Shown here piece by piece: positions 16,374 through 25,052 of a DNA stretch of 64,000 bases. Location: assembly GCF_039535235.1 (NCBI RefSeq), contig NZ_BAAAWU010000001.1, positions 806,001 to 870,000 on the forward strand. The letters run 5' to 3'. Both the position numbers and the translations under genes were made by a program. The stretch is from Streptomyces roseoviridis (GTDB taxonomy: Bacteria; Actinomycetota; Actinomycetes; Streptomycetales; Streptomycetaceae). The notes below the pieces were generated by a model. That model made no database searches, was not told the DNA's origin, and saw only the letters and a list, made by a program, of their open reading frames with translations. Numbering within the stretch: position 1 is the stretch's first letter; every line of letters starts with the position of its first letter.

Positions 16374-16488
16374 TTGCCCGTCCGTCCCGGGTTCGTGCCC
16401 CGCGGCGGCGTGCAAGAGAACATTACCTCACTTCACGGGGTGGATCACCACACGGGGTGTCACCGGGGCGGCGGCGGACAATGGGGGG

Positions 16489-16998
16489 ATGGACAGCGAC
16501 CGGGACAGGGACGTGCGCAGGGACCGTGACGAAGAGGGGCGGGCGCGGAGCGCGCGGCCGCGGGACGGGCTGGGGCGGCCGTTGGCGTACGGCGCCGAGG
16601 GGGTGGCACGCCAGCCGGAGGGGGTCGTCCGGGGGCCGGAGGGGACGGTGCGGGAGGCGCAGCGGCTGCTCGACTCCGGGATGCCGTTCCACGCGCACGA
16701 GGTGTTCGAGGACGCCTGGAAGGCGGGGCCCGCGGGTGAGCGGGACCTGTGGCAGGGGCTCGCGCAGCTGGCCGTCGGGCTGACGCACGCGGCGCGCGGG
16801 AACGCGACGGGCGGGGCGCGGTTGCTGCGGCGCGGGGCCGGGCGGCTCGAGGAGTACGCGCGGGGCGGCGCGGAGGTGTACGGGATCGACGTCGCCGGGG
16901 TCGTGGCGTGGGCGCGGGAGCTGGCGGCGCGGGTGGAGACGGGCGGCGGGGTGCCGGACGCCGGGGCGGAGGCGCCGCGGCTGCGGATCAGCGGGTGA
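16489..16998 (+). CDS. DUF309 domain protein
   Basis: A 169-residue protein. The first 55 residues are charged and low in complexity. Residues about 58-130 hold the DUF309 helical domain: AQRLLDSGMPFHAHEVFEDA, WKAGPAGERDLWQGLAQLAV, HAARGNATGGARLL. The HExxE-like pattern (HAHEVFEDAW) is characteristic, but the function is unknown. The 3' end overlaps the convergent P450 gene by 11 bp. Confidence 0.85.
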   Translation: MDSDRDRDVRRDRDEEGRARSARPRDGLGRPLAYGAEGVARQPEGVVRGPEGTVREAQRLLDSGMPFHAHEVFEDAWKAGPAGERDLWQGLAQLAVGLTHAARGNATGGARLLRRGAGRLEEYARGGAEVYGIDVAGVVAWARELAARVETGGGVPDAGAEAPRLRISG

Positions 16999-18313
16999 GG
17001 AGGAGTTCCTCGGGCGAGCGGTGGATGAGGGTGGGCCGCATCGGGACGTGACGGTCGTCCACGGGCCGCAGGCCGGGGAGCAGCCGGGTGAACGCGGCGA
17101 GGGCGGCGTGGACTTGGACGCGGGCCAGCCGGGCCCCCGGGCAGCCGTGCGGGCCGTGCCCGAAGGCGAGGTGGCGGGGCCGGGGCGGGGGCCGGGTGAT
17201 GTCGAAGGCGTCGGGGTCCCGGTGGCGGGCCGGGTCGCGGTTGGCGGAGCCGTACGCGACGAAGAGGGTGGCACCGGCGGGCAGTTCGGTGCCGGCGAGG
17301 GTGACGGGCCGGGTGGTGGTCCGGCGGAAGCCCTGGACGGGCGGGTCGTAGCGCGCCGCCTCCTCGACGGCGGCCGGTATGAGTTCGGGCCGGGAGCACA
17401 GCAGTTCCCACTGGTCGCGGTGGCGCAGCAGGTGGAGCACCGTGGTGCCGATGAGGGCGGTGGTCGTGAGGTGGCCGGCGATGAGCAGGTTCTGGAGGTT
17501 CGAGACCAGTTCGCAGCGCTGGTCGTCGTTCAGGCCGCGGGGGCCGGGCCCGAGCCCGGAGGCGGGTGCCAGGGCGGTGACGAGGGCGGTGACCAGGTCC
17601 TCGCGGGGCCGGGCGCGGCGGTCGCGGGCGTAGCGGTCGAGCAGGTGCTGGAGTGCGAGGACGTCGTGGGCCGCGGCGATCTGCTCGCCCTCGGTGAGCG
17701 GGCGGAAGAGGAGGCGTTCGGCGCTGTACGAGCCGTGGACGGCGGCCGGGACGTCCGCCGGGTCCAGGCCGAGGAGCCGGCCGGTCACCGTGCCGGGCAG
17801 CACGCGCGCGTAGTGGCTCATGAGGTCGGCGTGGCCGTGCGCGGCGAGGGTGGCGGCGAAGGCTTCGGCGAGGTTCTCCGCCTGCCGGGTGACGTACGGG
17901 GTGAGGGCGGCCACCCGGGCGGCGGACAGGCCGTCGTTGAGCGGGGCGCGGTGGCGGCGGTGGGCGGGGCCGTCGGTGGAGACGACGGTCGGCCGGGGTG
18001 CGAACCCGCCGCCGAGGACGGCGAGGGCGGCGGGTGAGGGCCGCACGTCGGGGCGCAGGGCCTGGGCGGAGGAGAAGTCCCGGGGCCGCAGCAGCACCTG
18101 GCGGACGTCGGCGTCCCGGGAGACCAGCCACGCTTCCAGGGCGGGGACGTAGGTGAGGCCGGGGGTGCGGCGCGCCCGCGCGTAGAGGGGGTACGGGTCG
18201 CGCTGGAACTCGTCGAGCTCGGCGTGACGACGCGGCGGCGCCTCCCGGTCGGACACCTCCTCGGGGGCCGGGCTCCGCTCGTCGCCCTGCTCCGTCTGCT
18301 GGGCCGGGTCCAC
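16988..18313 (-). CDS. Cytochrome P450
   Basis: A 441-residue haem monooxygenase. The I-helix oxygen-activation motif is AGHLTT in LLIAGHLTTTALIG; the K-helix ExxR is EEAAR; the Cys-ligand loop is FGHGPHGCPGARLAR, with the proximal Cys inside HGCPG. Substrate cannot be predicted; neither a ferredoxin gene nor a biosynthetic partner is adjacent. I place the start at GTG 18313 because GAGGAGG precedes it; the open frame reaches 18445 without a ribosome site. Confidence 0.93.
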   Translation of the reverse strand: MDPAQQTEQGDERSPAPEEVSDREAPPRRHAELDEFQRDPYPLYARARRTPGLTYVPALEAWLVSRDADVRQVLLRPRDFSSAQALRPDVRPSPAALAVLGGGFAPRPTVVSTDGPAHRRHRAPLNDGLSAARVAALTPYVTRQAENLAEAFAATLAAHGHADLMSHYARVLPGTVTGRLLGLDPADVPAAVHGSYSAERLLFRPLTEGEQIAAAHDVLALQHLLDRYARDRRARPREDLVTALVTALAPASGLGPGPRGLNDDQRCELVSNLQNLLIAGHLTTTALIGTTVLHLLRHRDQWELLCSRPELIPAAVEEAARYDPPVQGFRRTTTRPVTLAGTELPAGATLFVAYGSANRDPARHRDPDAFDITRPPPRPRHLAFGHGPHGCPGARLARVQVHAALAAFTRLLPGLRPVDDRHVPMRPTLIHRSPEELLLTR

Positions 18314-18482
18314 GTGGTCCCTCCTCGCGGTCGCCGCCGCCGTCGGATGCGGCCATGGTGCAGGGGCCGCGCGCGGGTGAACAGGGCCGGGCCGGGAGGT
18401 GGCGGGAAAGGCACGCAAAAGCGCGGAAAGAGGCGGCCGGGGCACGGCCCGACGGCGCGGCCGGGCGGCTACGGCCGGGCGG

Positions 18483-18860
18483 TTACGGCGCCTTCAGGAT
18501 CTCCGTGAGCACGGTGGCGTGGCCGGCCGAGAGGTCCTTGGCGGCGGTGAGGAGGGTGACCGGCCCCTCGGCGGCGCGGGAGCGCAGGTCCGCGAGCGCC
18601 TCGGCGGCGGCCGGTTCGGCGAGCTCGAGCTCGTACCGGCGGCGGAACTCCTCGTACTCCCCCTCCGGGCCGTGGTACCAGCGGCGCAGTCCGGTCGAGG
18701 GGGTGAGGTCCTTGGGCCAGGCGTCCACGTGCGCGTCGGCCTTGGACAGCCCGCGCGGCCAGAGCCGGTCGACGAGCACCCGCAGCCCGTCGTCGGGCTC
18801 GGGCGGCTCGTAGATCCGCCGGACGCGGACCCGGGCGGGGGACGTTGAGGTGTCGGGCAT
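18483..18860 (-). CDS. DUF488 family protein
   Basis: A 125-residue protein matching the DUF488 family: VRVRRIYEPPEPDDGLRVLV, DRLWPRGLSKADAHVDAWPK, LTPSTGLRRWYHG and VTLLTAAKDLSAGHATVL. The RLWPRGL and AAKD segments are the conserved core. Function is unknown; members are single-domain cytoplasmic proteins often near stress or regulatory genes. The start at 18860 gives a normal family length. Confidence 0.88.
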   Translation of the reverse strand: MPDTSTSPARVRVRRIYEPPEPDDGLRVLVDRLWPRGLSKADAHVDAWPKDLTPSTGLRRWYHGPEGEYEEFRRRYELELAEPAAAEALADLRSRAAEGPVTLLTAAKDLSAGHATVLTEILKAP

Positions 18861-18920
18861 GGCTTCAGGGTGCCGGACGGGCCCGGGCCTCACACCTCGG
18901 CCGCTCGTCGCCCCGGCCCC

Positions 18921-19088
18921 GCCGGCCGGCTCCCGCCCGGGCCAGGCCCCGCGCCGCACCGGTCACGCCCCGGCCCCGCGCCCACACCGGTCACGCCCCC
19001 GGCCGCCGGCCGGCTCCCGCCCGGGGCAGGCCCCGCCCCGCACCGGTCACGCCCCGGCCCAGCGCCCACACCGGTCACGCCCCCGGCT
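18921..19088. repeat. 84-bp tandem duplication at the 3' end of the TetR gene
   Basis: Two head-to-tail copies of an 84-bp, nearly pure G/C unit start at 18921 and 19005 (both beginning GCCGGCCGGCTCCCGCCCGG). Each copy carries CACCGGTCACGCCCC twice. The second copy includes the tetR stop codon and last codons, so the duplication spread out of the gene's end into the spacer before DUF488. Confidence 0.8.
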
Positions 19089-19704
19089 CCGCCCCGTCGG
19101 CGGACCGCTCCGCCCGGAGGGCGGGCAGCAGGACGGCGTCCACGAAGGTGCGCAGGGTGGACGCGTCCGCGAAGCGGTCCTCGAAGATGCGCTCGATGCG
19201 GAGCATGCCGAGGAAGCAGGGGGCGACGAAGGCGATGGCCGGGTTGCCGGCGTCGATCTCGCCGCGTTCGACGGCCCGCGCCAGGATCCGGTCGAGCGCG
19301 GCGACCTCCGGTTCGAGGACGGTCTCGCGCAGGGCGGCGCGGAGGTCGGGGTGCTGGATGTACGCCTGGCTGACCGCTTCCATGAGCTCGGCGTCGCGCT
19401 CGCGGCGGGACGCGGCGAGGCGGGCGGCCTCGCGCAGGTCGCCGACGAGGGAGCCGGTGTCGATGCCGGTGAAGACCGGGCAGCGGTGCTTGTCGAGCGC
19501 GGCGGTGACGAGGCGGGGCTTGGTGCCCCACTGACGGTAGAGGGTGGCCTTGCCGCACTTGGTGCGGGCGGCGACGCCCTCCATGGTGACGGCGTCGTAG
19601 CCGCCCTCGCGCAGCAGGCCGATGACGGCCTCGTAGAGCTCCGCCTCGCGTTCGGGCGTGAGCTTGCCGCGACGGGCGGCGGCGGTCGCGGCCTGCGTGG
19701 ACAT
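19075..19704 (-). CDS. TetR-family repressor
   Basis: A 209-residue regulator. The N-terminal HTH is at residues about 18-64 (YEAVIGLLREGGYDAVTMEG, VAARTKCGKATLYRQWGTKP); the C-terminal ligand domain resembles TetR_C families of multidrug type. The ATG has GGGAGGAAATCG upstream. It diverges from the PAP2/DMT genes, and a 38-bp near-perfect palindrome at 19774-19811 lies between them, a clear candidate operator. An 84-bp tandem duplication covers its 3' end. Confidence 0.92.
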   Translation of the reverse strand: MSTQAATAAARRGKLTPEREAELYEAVIGLLREGGYDAVTMEGVAARTKCGKATLYRQWGTKPRLVTAALDKHRCPVFTGIDTGSLVGDLREAARLAASRRERDAELMEAVSQAYIQHPDLRAALRETVLEPEVAALDRILARAVERGEIDAGNPAIAFVAPCFLGMLRIERIFEDRFADASTLRTFVDAVLLPALRAERSADGAEPGA

Positions 19705-19773
19705 CGATTTCCTCCCGGACACCCCGTACCCCAGCGGCCCTGTCTCCGCACATCCGAGAGTAGGGGCTCCACA

Positions 19774-19811
19774 ATCGAGACGCAAACGTATCGATACGCT
19801 TGCGTCTCGAT
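19774..19811. promoter_or_regulatory. 38-bp TetR operator palindrome
   Basis: The left arm starts ATCGAGACGCAAACGTATC and the right arm ends GCGTCTCGAT; 18 of 19 base pairs are complementary, the single mismatch being position 13. It lies between the tetR start (19704) and the PAP2 start (19872). Its size suggests binding of two TetR dimers. Confidence 0.85.
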
Positions 19812-19871
19812 GGGATCGGATCTAGAGTTCGTCCGTTTGCTGCCGGATTTGACGGAAAAAGGGGCCGCGCC

Positions 19872-20690
19872 ATGGCTGCCGGGATACGCGGGATACGAAG
19901 ATCACGTCCTGCTGGACCGGGGGCGACGGCTACCCCCCGACCGCCGCTCGTGCGCGAGCTCCTGCTCGTCACGGTCCTCTTCCTCGTCTACAAGTCCGGC
20001 CGGCTCCTCGCCAACGGTCACGAGACCCGGGCCTTCCACAACGCGGACCGCGTCTGGGACGCCGAGCGCGCGGTGCACCTGCCCGGCGAGGGCGCGGTCC
20101 AGCAGCTGCTGCTGCACGGCGAGGGCCTGGTCCGCGCCGCGAACACGTACTACGCCGCCGTGCACTTCCCGGCCACGCTCCTCTTCCTCGCCTGGCTCTA
20201 CTGGCGCCGCCCCGCCCACTACGTCTGGGCGCGCCGGGTCCTCGCCCTGCTGACCGCCGCCGCACTCGCGCTGCACCTGCTGGTGCCGCTGGCGCCGCCG
20301 CGGATGCTCGCCGAGAGCGGCCTGATCGACACCGCCCGGGTCTACGGGCCGTCGGTGTACGGGGCCACGCCGGAGACCGACTCGATGGCGAACCAGTTCG
20401 CGGCGATGCCCTCGCTCCACTTCGGCTGGGCGCTGATGCTCGCGATCGGACTGATCGCGGCCACCCGCTCGCGGGCACGCGCGTGGTGGCTGCTGCACCC
20501 GGCGGTGACCCTGCTCGTCATCGTCGGCACCGCCAACCACTACTGGTTCGACGCCCTGGCCGCCGCCGCCCTGCTCGCGCTGGCCCTGCTCCTCGTACCG
20601 CCGCCCCTCCGTCGCCGGTCCGACGAGGAACGACCACTCCCTCCCCTCACCCCGGCCACGGCCGCCGCGACCGCCGGGGCGCCGCGGTGA
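19872..20690 (+). CDS. PAP2/Aur1-like membrane phosphatase-family protein
   Basis: A 272-residue membrane protein with about six hydrophobic segments. The PAP2-superfamily signature appears as MPSLHFGWALMLAIG (histidine of the second motif) and NHYWFDALAAA (His and Asp of the third), the form seen in Aur1/inositol-phosphoceramide-synthase-like proteins. It likely transfers or hydrolyses a lipid phosphate head group at the membrane. ATG 19872 follows AAAAGGGG. Its 3' end overlaps the DMT gene by 4 bp. Probably repressed by the divergent TetR. Confidence 0.85.
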   Translation: MAAGIRGIRRSRPAGPGATATPRPPLVRELLLVTVLFLVYKSGRLLANGHETRAFHNADRVWDAERAVHLPGEGAVQQLLLHGEGLVRAANTYYAAVHFPATLLFLAWLYWRRPAHYVWARRVLALLTAAALALHLLVPLAPPRMLAESGLIDTARVYGPSVYGATPETDSMANQFAAMPSLHFGWALMLAIGLIAATRSRARAWWLLHPAVTLLVIVGTANHYWFDALAAAALLALALLLVPPPLRRRSDEERPLPPLTPATAAATAGAPR

Positions 20691-21856
20691 GCGCCGTCGG
20701 CGGGACCGTCGCCGCGGTCCTCCTCTCGCTCCTGTCGGCAGCCGGCTACGCCCTGGCCGCCGTCGCCCAGTCCCGGCTCGCCTCCGCGTCGACCGGCGGG
20801 CCCGGAGCGCTGCGGCGGCTGCTCGCCCGCCCGCAGTGGTGGTGGGCGGTGGGCCTGAACGCCGCCGGCGCGCTCGCCCATGTCGCCGCCCTGCACTACG
20901 GGCCGCTCACCCTCGTCCAGCCGCTGGGCGCGCTGACGCTGGTGGCGGCGTTGCCGATCGGCGCGTACGGGGCGCACCGCCGGGTGACCCGGGCGGAGTG
21001 GCGCGGGGCGGCCTGGACCCTGGTGGGCCTGGTCGGACTCGTGGCGGTGACCGGCCCGGCGGCGCCCGACGAGGCGCTGAACCTGCGCGAGGCCCTGGTC
21101 GTGACGGCGGTGACGCTGCTGCTCATCGGTGTGCTCGCCGGGCGCGGGCGGGCCGGGGGCGGCGCGGCGGCCGGGGTCGGGAGCCGGGGCCCGGGCCGGA
21201 GTCAGGCGCGGGGTCGGGGTCCAGGTCGGCGCCAGGGCGTGGGCCGGGGCCGGGGGCTCGGGCACGCGACGGCGTCCGGGGTGGCCTCCGGGGTCGGCTC
21301 GGCGCTGACCCAGACCCTCACCGCCGCGCTCGCCCGCGACCTGCCCGGCGGGCCGGCGGGCTGGTGGCAGACGGCGCTGCTCGCGGTCCTGATCGCCGCC
21401 TTCGCGGTGGGCGGCCTGCTGCTCTCCCAGGCCGCGTACCGGGGCGGGCTCGCCGCACCGCTCGCGGTCGTCAACCTCTCCAACCCGGCCGCCGCCGCGG
21501 TCATCGGCGTCGCCCTGCTCGGCGAGACGTTCCGGGCTGGGGCCTGGGGCTGGGGGGTGGCCGCCGCCGCGTCCCTGGTCGCGGCACGCGGCGTCGTGCT
21601 CCTGACGGCGGGGCAGGGCCCGGAGGCGGGAAGCGAGGAGACGGCTCCCCGGACCGCGGGCCGAGGCCGAGGCGGAGCCCGGCCCCTCGACGCCGCCCCC
21701 GCACCCCGCGCCGGCGCCACGTCCCGCCCCGTCGGCGGGCCCCCGCACCCGGTCCTCGCCCCCGAACGCGCGGCCGCGTCCCCCGCCCCACCCGAACCGG
21801 TCCCCGCACCGGCTCCGGCTCCCGAGCCCGCCCGTCAGCCGGTCAGGACCCGCTGA
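20687..21856 (+). CDS. DMT-superfamily (EamA-like) transporter
   Basis: A 389-residue protein with about nine to ten membrane segments in two halves (LLSLLSAAGYALAAVAQSRL and VASGVGSALTQTLTAALARD). The QPLGALTLVAALPIGAYGA stretch is typical of small DMT permeases. The halves are joined by a Gly/Arg-rich loop, and a Pro/Ala-rich hydrophilic tail of about 80 residues follows the last helix. The GTG start overlaps the PAP2 stop (GTGA). Substrate unknown; co-regulation with a lipid-phosphate enzyme hints at a lipid or envelope-related cargo. Confidence 0.8.
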   Translation: MSAVGGTVAAVLLSLLSAAGYALAAVAQSRLASASTGGPGALRRLLARPQWWWAVGLNAAGALAHVAALHYGPLTLVQPLGALTLVAALPIGAYGAHRRVTRAEWRGAAWTLVGLVGLVAVTGPAAPDEALNLREALVVTAVTLLLIGVLAGRGRAGGGAAAGVGSRGPGRSQARGRGPGRRQGVGRGRGLGHATASGVASGVGSALTQTLTAALARDLPGGPAGWWQTALLAVLIAAFAVGGLLLSQAAYRGGLAAPLAVVNLSNPAAAAVIGVALLGETFRAGAWGWGVAAAASLVAARGVVLLTAGQGPEAGSEETAPRTAGRGRGGARPLDAAPAPRAGATSRPVGGPPHPVLAPERAAASPAPPEPVPAPAPAPEPARQPVRTR

Positions 21857-22033
21857 CGGAACGGGCCTCCGTGCGGATCAGGGCGCGCCGCCCGTCGTCG
21901 TCCCGCGGCCGGGCGGCGCCGACGGGGTCGCCGGAGGGTGCGCAGCCAGCCGGTGCCGCGGCGGCTCGGACACGAGGACCTCTCCGGCCGGCTGTACGTC
22001 GCGCGGTCCGGCCGGGAAGCAGCGACACTCTAT

Positions 22034-22081
22034 TCGTCACCTTGACGACAAGTGGACCGACCTCTATCGTCACAGTGACGA
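22034..22081. promoter_or_regulatory. Two palindromic operator boxes before the SPFH gene
   Basis: TCGTCA-CCT-TGACGA (22034-22048) and TCGTCA-CAG-TGACGA (22067-22081) are two perfect 6-bp-arm palindromes with centres 33 bp apart (about three helical turns), just upstream of the SPFH/NAD-kinase-like operon. The regulator is not encoded nearby. A Nudix-type NAD regulator (NrtR) would suit the downstream gene, but that is a guess. Confidence 0.75.
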
Positions 22082-22095
22082 CAAGGGGAGGTCCC

Positions 22096-23100
22096 ATGGC
22101 CGACATCACCCGGCGGGCCGGCTGGCGCCATCTGCGCTCCGCGCCCACCGCCCACATCCGCCACCAGCGGCGCGGACGGCTCGTGCACGACGGCACGGGA
22201 CTCAGCTTCTGGTTCCGCCCGCTCTCCGCGGCGCTCTCGGAGGTGCCGGTCGACGACCGGGAGCTGGCGATGGCCTTCCACGCCCGCACCGCGGACTTCC
22301 AGGACGTGAGCGTCCAGTCGACGGTGACGTACCGCATCGGCGACCCCGCCGCGGCGGCGACCCGGCTCGACTTCTCCGTCGACCCGGACACCGGGGCCTG
22401 GCGCGGCACGCCGCTGGAGCAGATCGCCACCCTGCTCACCGAGACCGCCCAGCAGCACGCCCTCGCCGTGCTCGCCCGGATCCCGCTCGCGCAGGCACTG
22501 GTGGACGGGGTCGCGGCGGTCCGGGACCGGATCGCGGCCGGGCTCGCGGAGGAACCGCGACTGCCCGGCACGGGCATCGAGGTCGTGGCCGTGCGGGTGG
22601 TGGCCCTGCGCCCCGAACCCGAGGTCGAACGCGCCCTGCGCACCCCGGCCCGCGAACAGATCCAGCAGGAGGCCGACCGGGCGACGTACGAGCGCCGGGC
22701 GGTCGCCGTGGAACGGGAACGGACCATCGCCGAGAACGAGCTGGCCAGCAAGATCGAACTGGCCCGCCAGGAGGAGCAGCTCGTCGACCAGCGCGGCACC
22801 AACGCGCGGCGCGAGGCGGAGGAGTCGGCGGCGGCCGACGCGGTGCGGGCCGAGGCCGAGGCGTCCCGGAAGGTGCGGCTCGCCCGCGCCGAGGCGGCGG
22901 CGGCGCGCGAGGTCGGCGCGGCCCGCGCGGAGGCGCAGACGGCGTGGCTGCGGGCGCACGCGGAGGTCCCTCCGGCGACGCTCCACGCGCTGGCGGCGAC
23001 CAAGGCGGCGGAGCAGCTGCCGCGGATCGGGCACCTGACGCTGTCCCCGGACGTGCTGACCGGGCTGCTCGCCCGGCTGGGCGGCGGTGCGGAGCGGTGA
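22096..23100 (+). CDS. SPFH/band-7 domain protein
   Basis: A 334-residue protein. Residues about 15-185 form an SPFH (stomatin/prohibitin) domain: VPVDDRELAMAFHARTADFQ then DVSVQSTVTYRIGDP, ending GIEVVAVRVVALRPEPEVER. A long charged helix follows (about 190-290: REQIQQEADRATYERRAVAV, then Ala/Glu/Arg-rich coiled coil). There is no N-terminal membrane anchor, unlike typical flotillins, so it may scaffold in the cytoplasm. It is followed at a 4-bp overlap by the NAD-kinase-like gene. Confidence 0.87.
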   Translation: MADITRRAGWRHLRSAPTAHIRHQRRGRLVHDGTGLSFWFRPLSAALSEVPVDDRELAMAFHARTADFQDVSVQSTVTYRIGDPAAAATRLDFSVDPDTGAWRGTPLEQIATLLTETAQQHALAVLARIPLAQALVDGVAAVRDRIAAGLAEEPRLPGTGIEVVAVRVVALRPEPEVERALRTPAREQIQQEADRATYERRAVAVERERTIAENELASKIELARQEEQLVDQRGTNARREAEESAAADAVRAEAEASRKVRLARAEAAAAREVGAARAEAQTAWLRAHAEVPPATLHALAATKAAEQLPRIGHLTLSPDVLTGLLARLGGGAER

Positions 23101-23996
23101 GCCTCGCGCCGCGGGCGGTGCTCGTCCACCGGACCACGGAGTACGAGGAGTTGCTGGCCCGGCACGGGACGCACGGGCAGGCCGCCTTTCACCTGGCCGC
23201 GCGGGGCCGCTCCCTCGACGAGGTGCGCGAGCGGCACGAGCGGACCGGGCGGGCGCTCGCCGAGGTGGCCGGGGCGGTGCCGCTGCAGTGGCGGCAGGCC
23301 CGGGTCGAGCGGGCGGACCTCGACCGCTTCCTCTTCGGACCCGAGGACGTGGTCGTGGTCGTGGGGCAGGACGGCCTGGTGGCCAACGCGGCCAAGTATC
23401 TGACGGGGCAGCCGGTCGTGGGCATCGACAGCGATCCGGGGCGCAATCCGGGCGTCCTGGTCCGCCACCGGCCCGGGGACGCGCGGCGGCTGCTGCCGTC
23501 CGTCGCGGCCGCGCCCGTACGGACGGGGGCGGACCTGCTCACCATGGCGGAGGCGGTCACCGACGACGGGCAGCGGCTGCTCGCCCTCAACGAGGTCTAC
23601 GTCGGGCCGCCCGGCCACCAGACCGCCCGCTACACCCTGCACGCCCCCGCCGCCCCGCCCGAGGCGCAGGCGTCCTCGGGCGTCCTCGTCGGCACGGGAA
23701 CCGGCGCCACCGGCTGGCTCCGCTCGCTGTGGACCCAGCGGTCCAGCCGGCTCCCGCTGCCCGCCCCGTCCGACTCCCGCCTCGCCTGGACCGTCCGCGA
23801 GGCGTGGCCCTCCCCCGCCACCGGCACCCGCCGGGTCGAGGGCCTGCTCACCGCCGGTGACGCGCTGCGCCTGGAGGTCGAGTCGGACCGCCTGGTCGCC
23901 TTCGGCGACGGCATGGAGTCGGACGCGCTGGAACTGACGTGGGGACAGTCGGTGCGGGTGGGGGTGGCGGGGACGGGGTTGTGCCTGGTGGGGTGA
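23097..23996 (+). CDS. NAD-kinase-like protein
   Basis: A 299-residue protein resembling ATP-NAD kinase. VVVVVGQDGLVANAAKYLTG matches the GGDGTLL catalytic loop, VVGIDSDPGRNPGVLV the following strand, ALNEVYVG the NE motif that binds NAD, and GVLVGTGTGATGW the conserved TPTGST-like loop. The catalytic Asp is kept, but GGDGT has become GQDGL, so activity may be altered or lost. GTG overlaps the SPFH stop. A scaffold plus a nicotinamide-nucleotide enzyme or sensor is the likely theme. Confidence 0.75.
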   Translation: MSLAPRAVLVHRTTEYEELLARHGTHGQAAFHLAARGRSLDEVRERHERTGRALAEVAGAVPLQWRQARVERADLDRFLFGPEDVVVVVGQDGLVANAAKYLTGQPVVGIDSDPGRNPGVLVRHRPGDARRLLPSVAAAPVRTGADLLTMAEAVTDDGQRLLALNEVYVGPPGHQTARYTLHAPAAPPEAQASSGVLVGTGTGATGWLRSLWTQRSSRLPLPAPSDSRLAWTVREAWPSPATGTRRVEGLLTAGDALRLEVESDRLVAFGDGMESDALELTWGQSVRVGVAGTGLCLVG

Positions 23997-24203
23997 GGGA
24001 GGCGAGCTCGGAAGCGGGGCCGCCCCGTCCGGACCCACGGACCGGCGTCCGTGCGGGCGCGTTCGGCGCGCGTGCAGGGTGCGGAGCCGGCCCCGCACCG
24101 CCGCCGGTCTCCTCGCGGCCGGAAAGTGATGGTGGGGTTCCGTTTGGGCGGGCGGGGCGGTCTATGCTCGCTCGCGCTCGCCCCCGTCGCCGAAGGGACC
24201 CCC

Positions 24204-25052
24204 ATGGCCCTCCATGTCTCCCGCGCCTCCCTCCAGGACTGGGCGCTGGTCCGCGCGTGGGCCGCGGCGGAGGGGTGGAATCCCGGGGTGTCCGACGCCG
24301 GGGCGTTCTTCGCGCAGGATCCGGAGGGCTTCTTCCTCGGGCGGATCGACGGGGAGCCCGTCTCCGCGATCTCGGTCGTGAACTACGGCGACGACTACGC
24401 CTTCCTGGGCTTCTATCTCGTACGGCCCGATCTGCGCGGCCGCGGTCACGGCCTGGCGACCTGGCGTGCCGCACTCGCGCACGCGGGCGGGCGGACGGTG
24501 GGTCTGGACGGCGTGCCGGCGCAGCAGGACAACTATCGGCGGTCCGGGTTCGCCCCCGCGTACCGAACCGCCCGATACGTGGGCGAAATGCCGCTTCCCG
24601 ACCGGCCGGTGACCGGAGTGGTCGCCGCGGAACGGGTGGATCCGGCCGAAATCGCCGCGTACGACAGCGCCTGTCACCCCGCCGACCGCCCGCGCTTCCT
24701 GCGGTCCTGGCTGACCGCGCCGGGCCATCGCGCCCTGGTCCGGCTCACCGGCGGGCGCCCCTGCGGTTACGGAGTCGTGCGGCCGGCGGAGCAGGAGGCG
24801 CGCATCGGGCCGCTGTTCGCGGACACGCCCGCCGACGCGGCCGCGCTGCTCGACGCCCTCGCCGCGGAGGCCCGCGCCTTCGGCGCGCCCCGGATCGCCG
24901 TCGACATGCCGGAGTCCAACCCGGCCGCGGCCCGGCTCGCCGAGTCCCGTGGTCTTGAACCGACCTTCGAGACGGCCCGGATGTACACCGGCCCGATCCG
25001 CCCGTTCGCCCGGGAGCGCGTCTTCGGTGTGACCACCCTCGAACTGGGCTGA
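24204..25052 (+). CDS. GNAT acetyltransferase, two-domain
   Basis: A 282-residue protein. The N-terminal GNAT domain (residues 1-130) has the acetyl-CoA pyrophosphate loop LVRPDLRGRGHGLATWRAAL. The second half (about 140-280) is a degenerate GNAT-like domain (YGVVRPAEQEARIGPLFADT and MPESNPAAARLAESRGLEPT). This arrangement is common in actinobacterial amino-acid or small-molecule acetyltransferases. AAGGGA precedes the ATG. No partner gene indicates the substrate. Confidence 0.87.
   Translation: MALHVSRASLQDWALVRAWAAAEGWNPGVSDAGAFFAQDPEGFFLGRIDGEPVSAISVVNYGDDYAFLGFYLVRPDLRGRGHGLATWRAALAHAGGRTVGLDGVPAQQDNYRRSGFAPAYRTARYVGEMPLPDRPVTGVVAAERVDPAEIAAYDSACHPADRPRFLRSWLTAPGHRALVRLTGGRPCGYGVVRPAEQEARIGPLFADTPADAAALLDALAAEARAFGAPRIAVDMPESNPAAARLAESRGLEPTFETARMYTGPIRPFARERVFGVTTLELG

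Noticed and set aside
21857..22020. A possible remnant gene between the DMT transporter and the SPFH operators (segment GHEDLSGRLYVARSGREA)
   Set aside because: Only about 35 codons look protein-like, there is no start or family match, and the region is mostly promoter leader.
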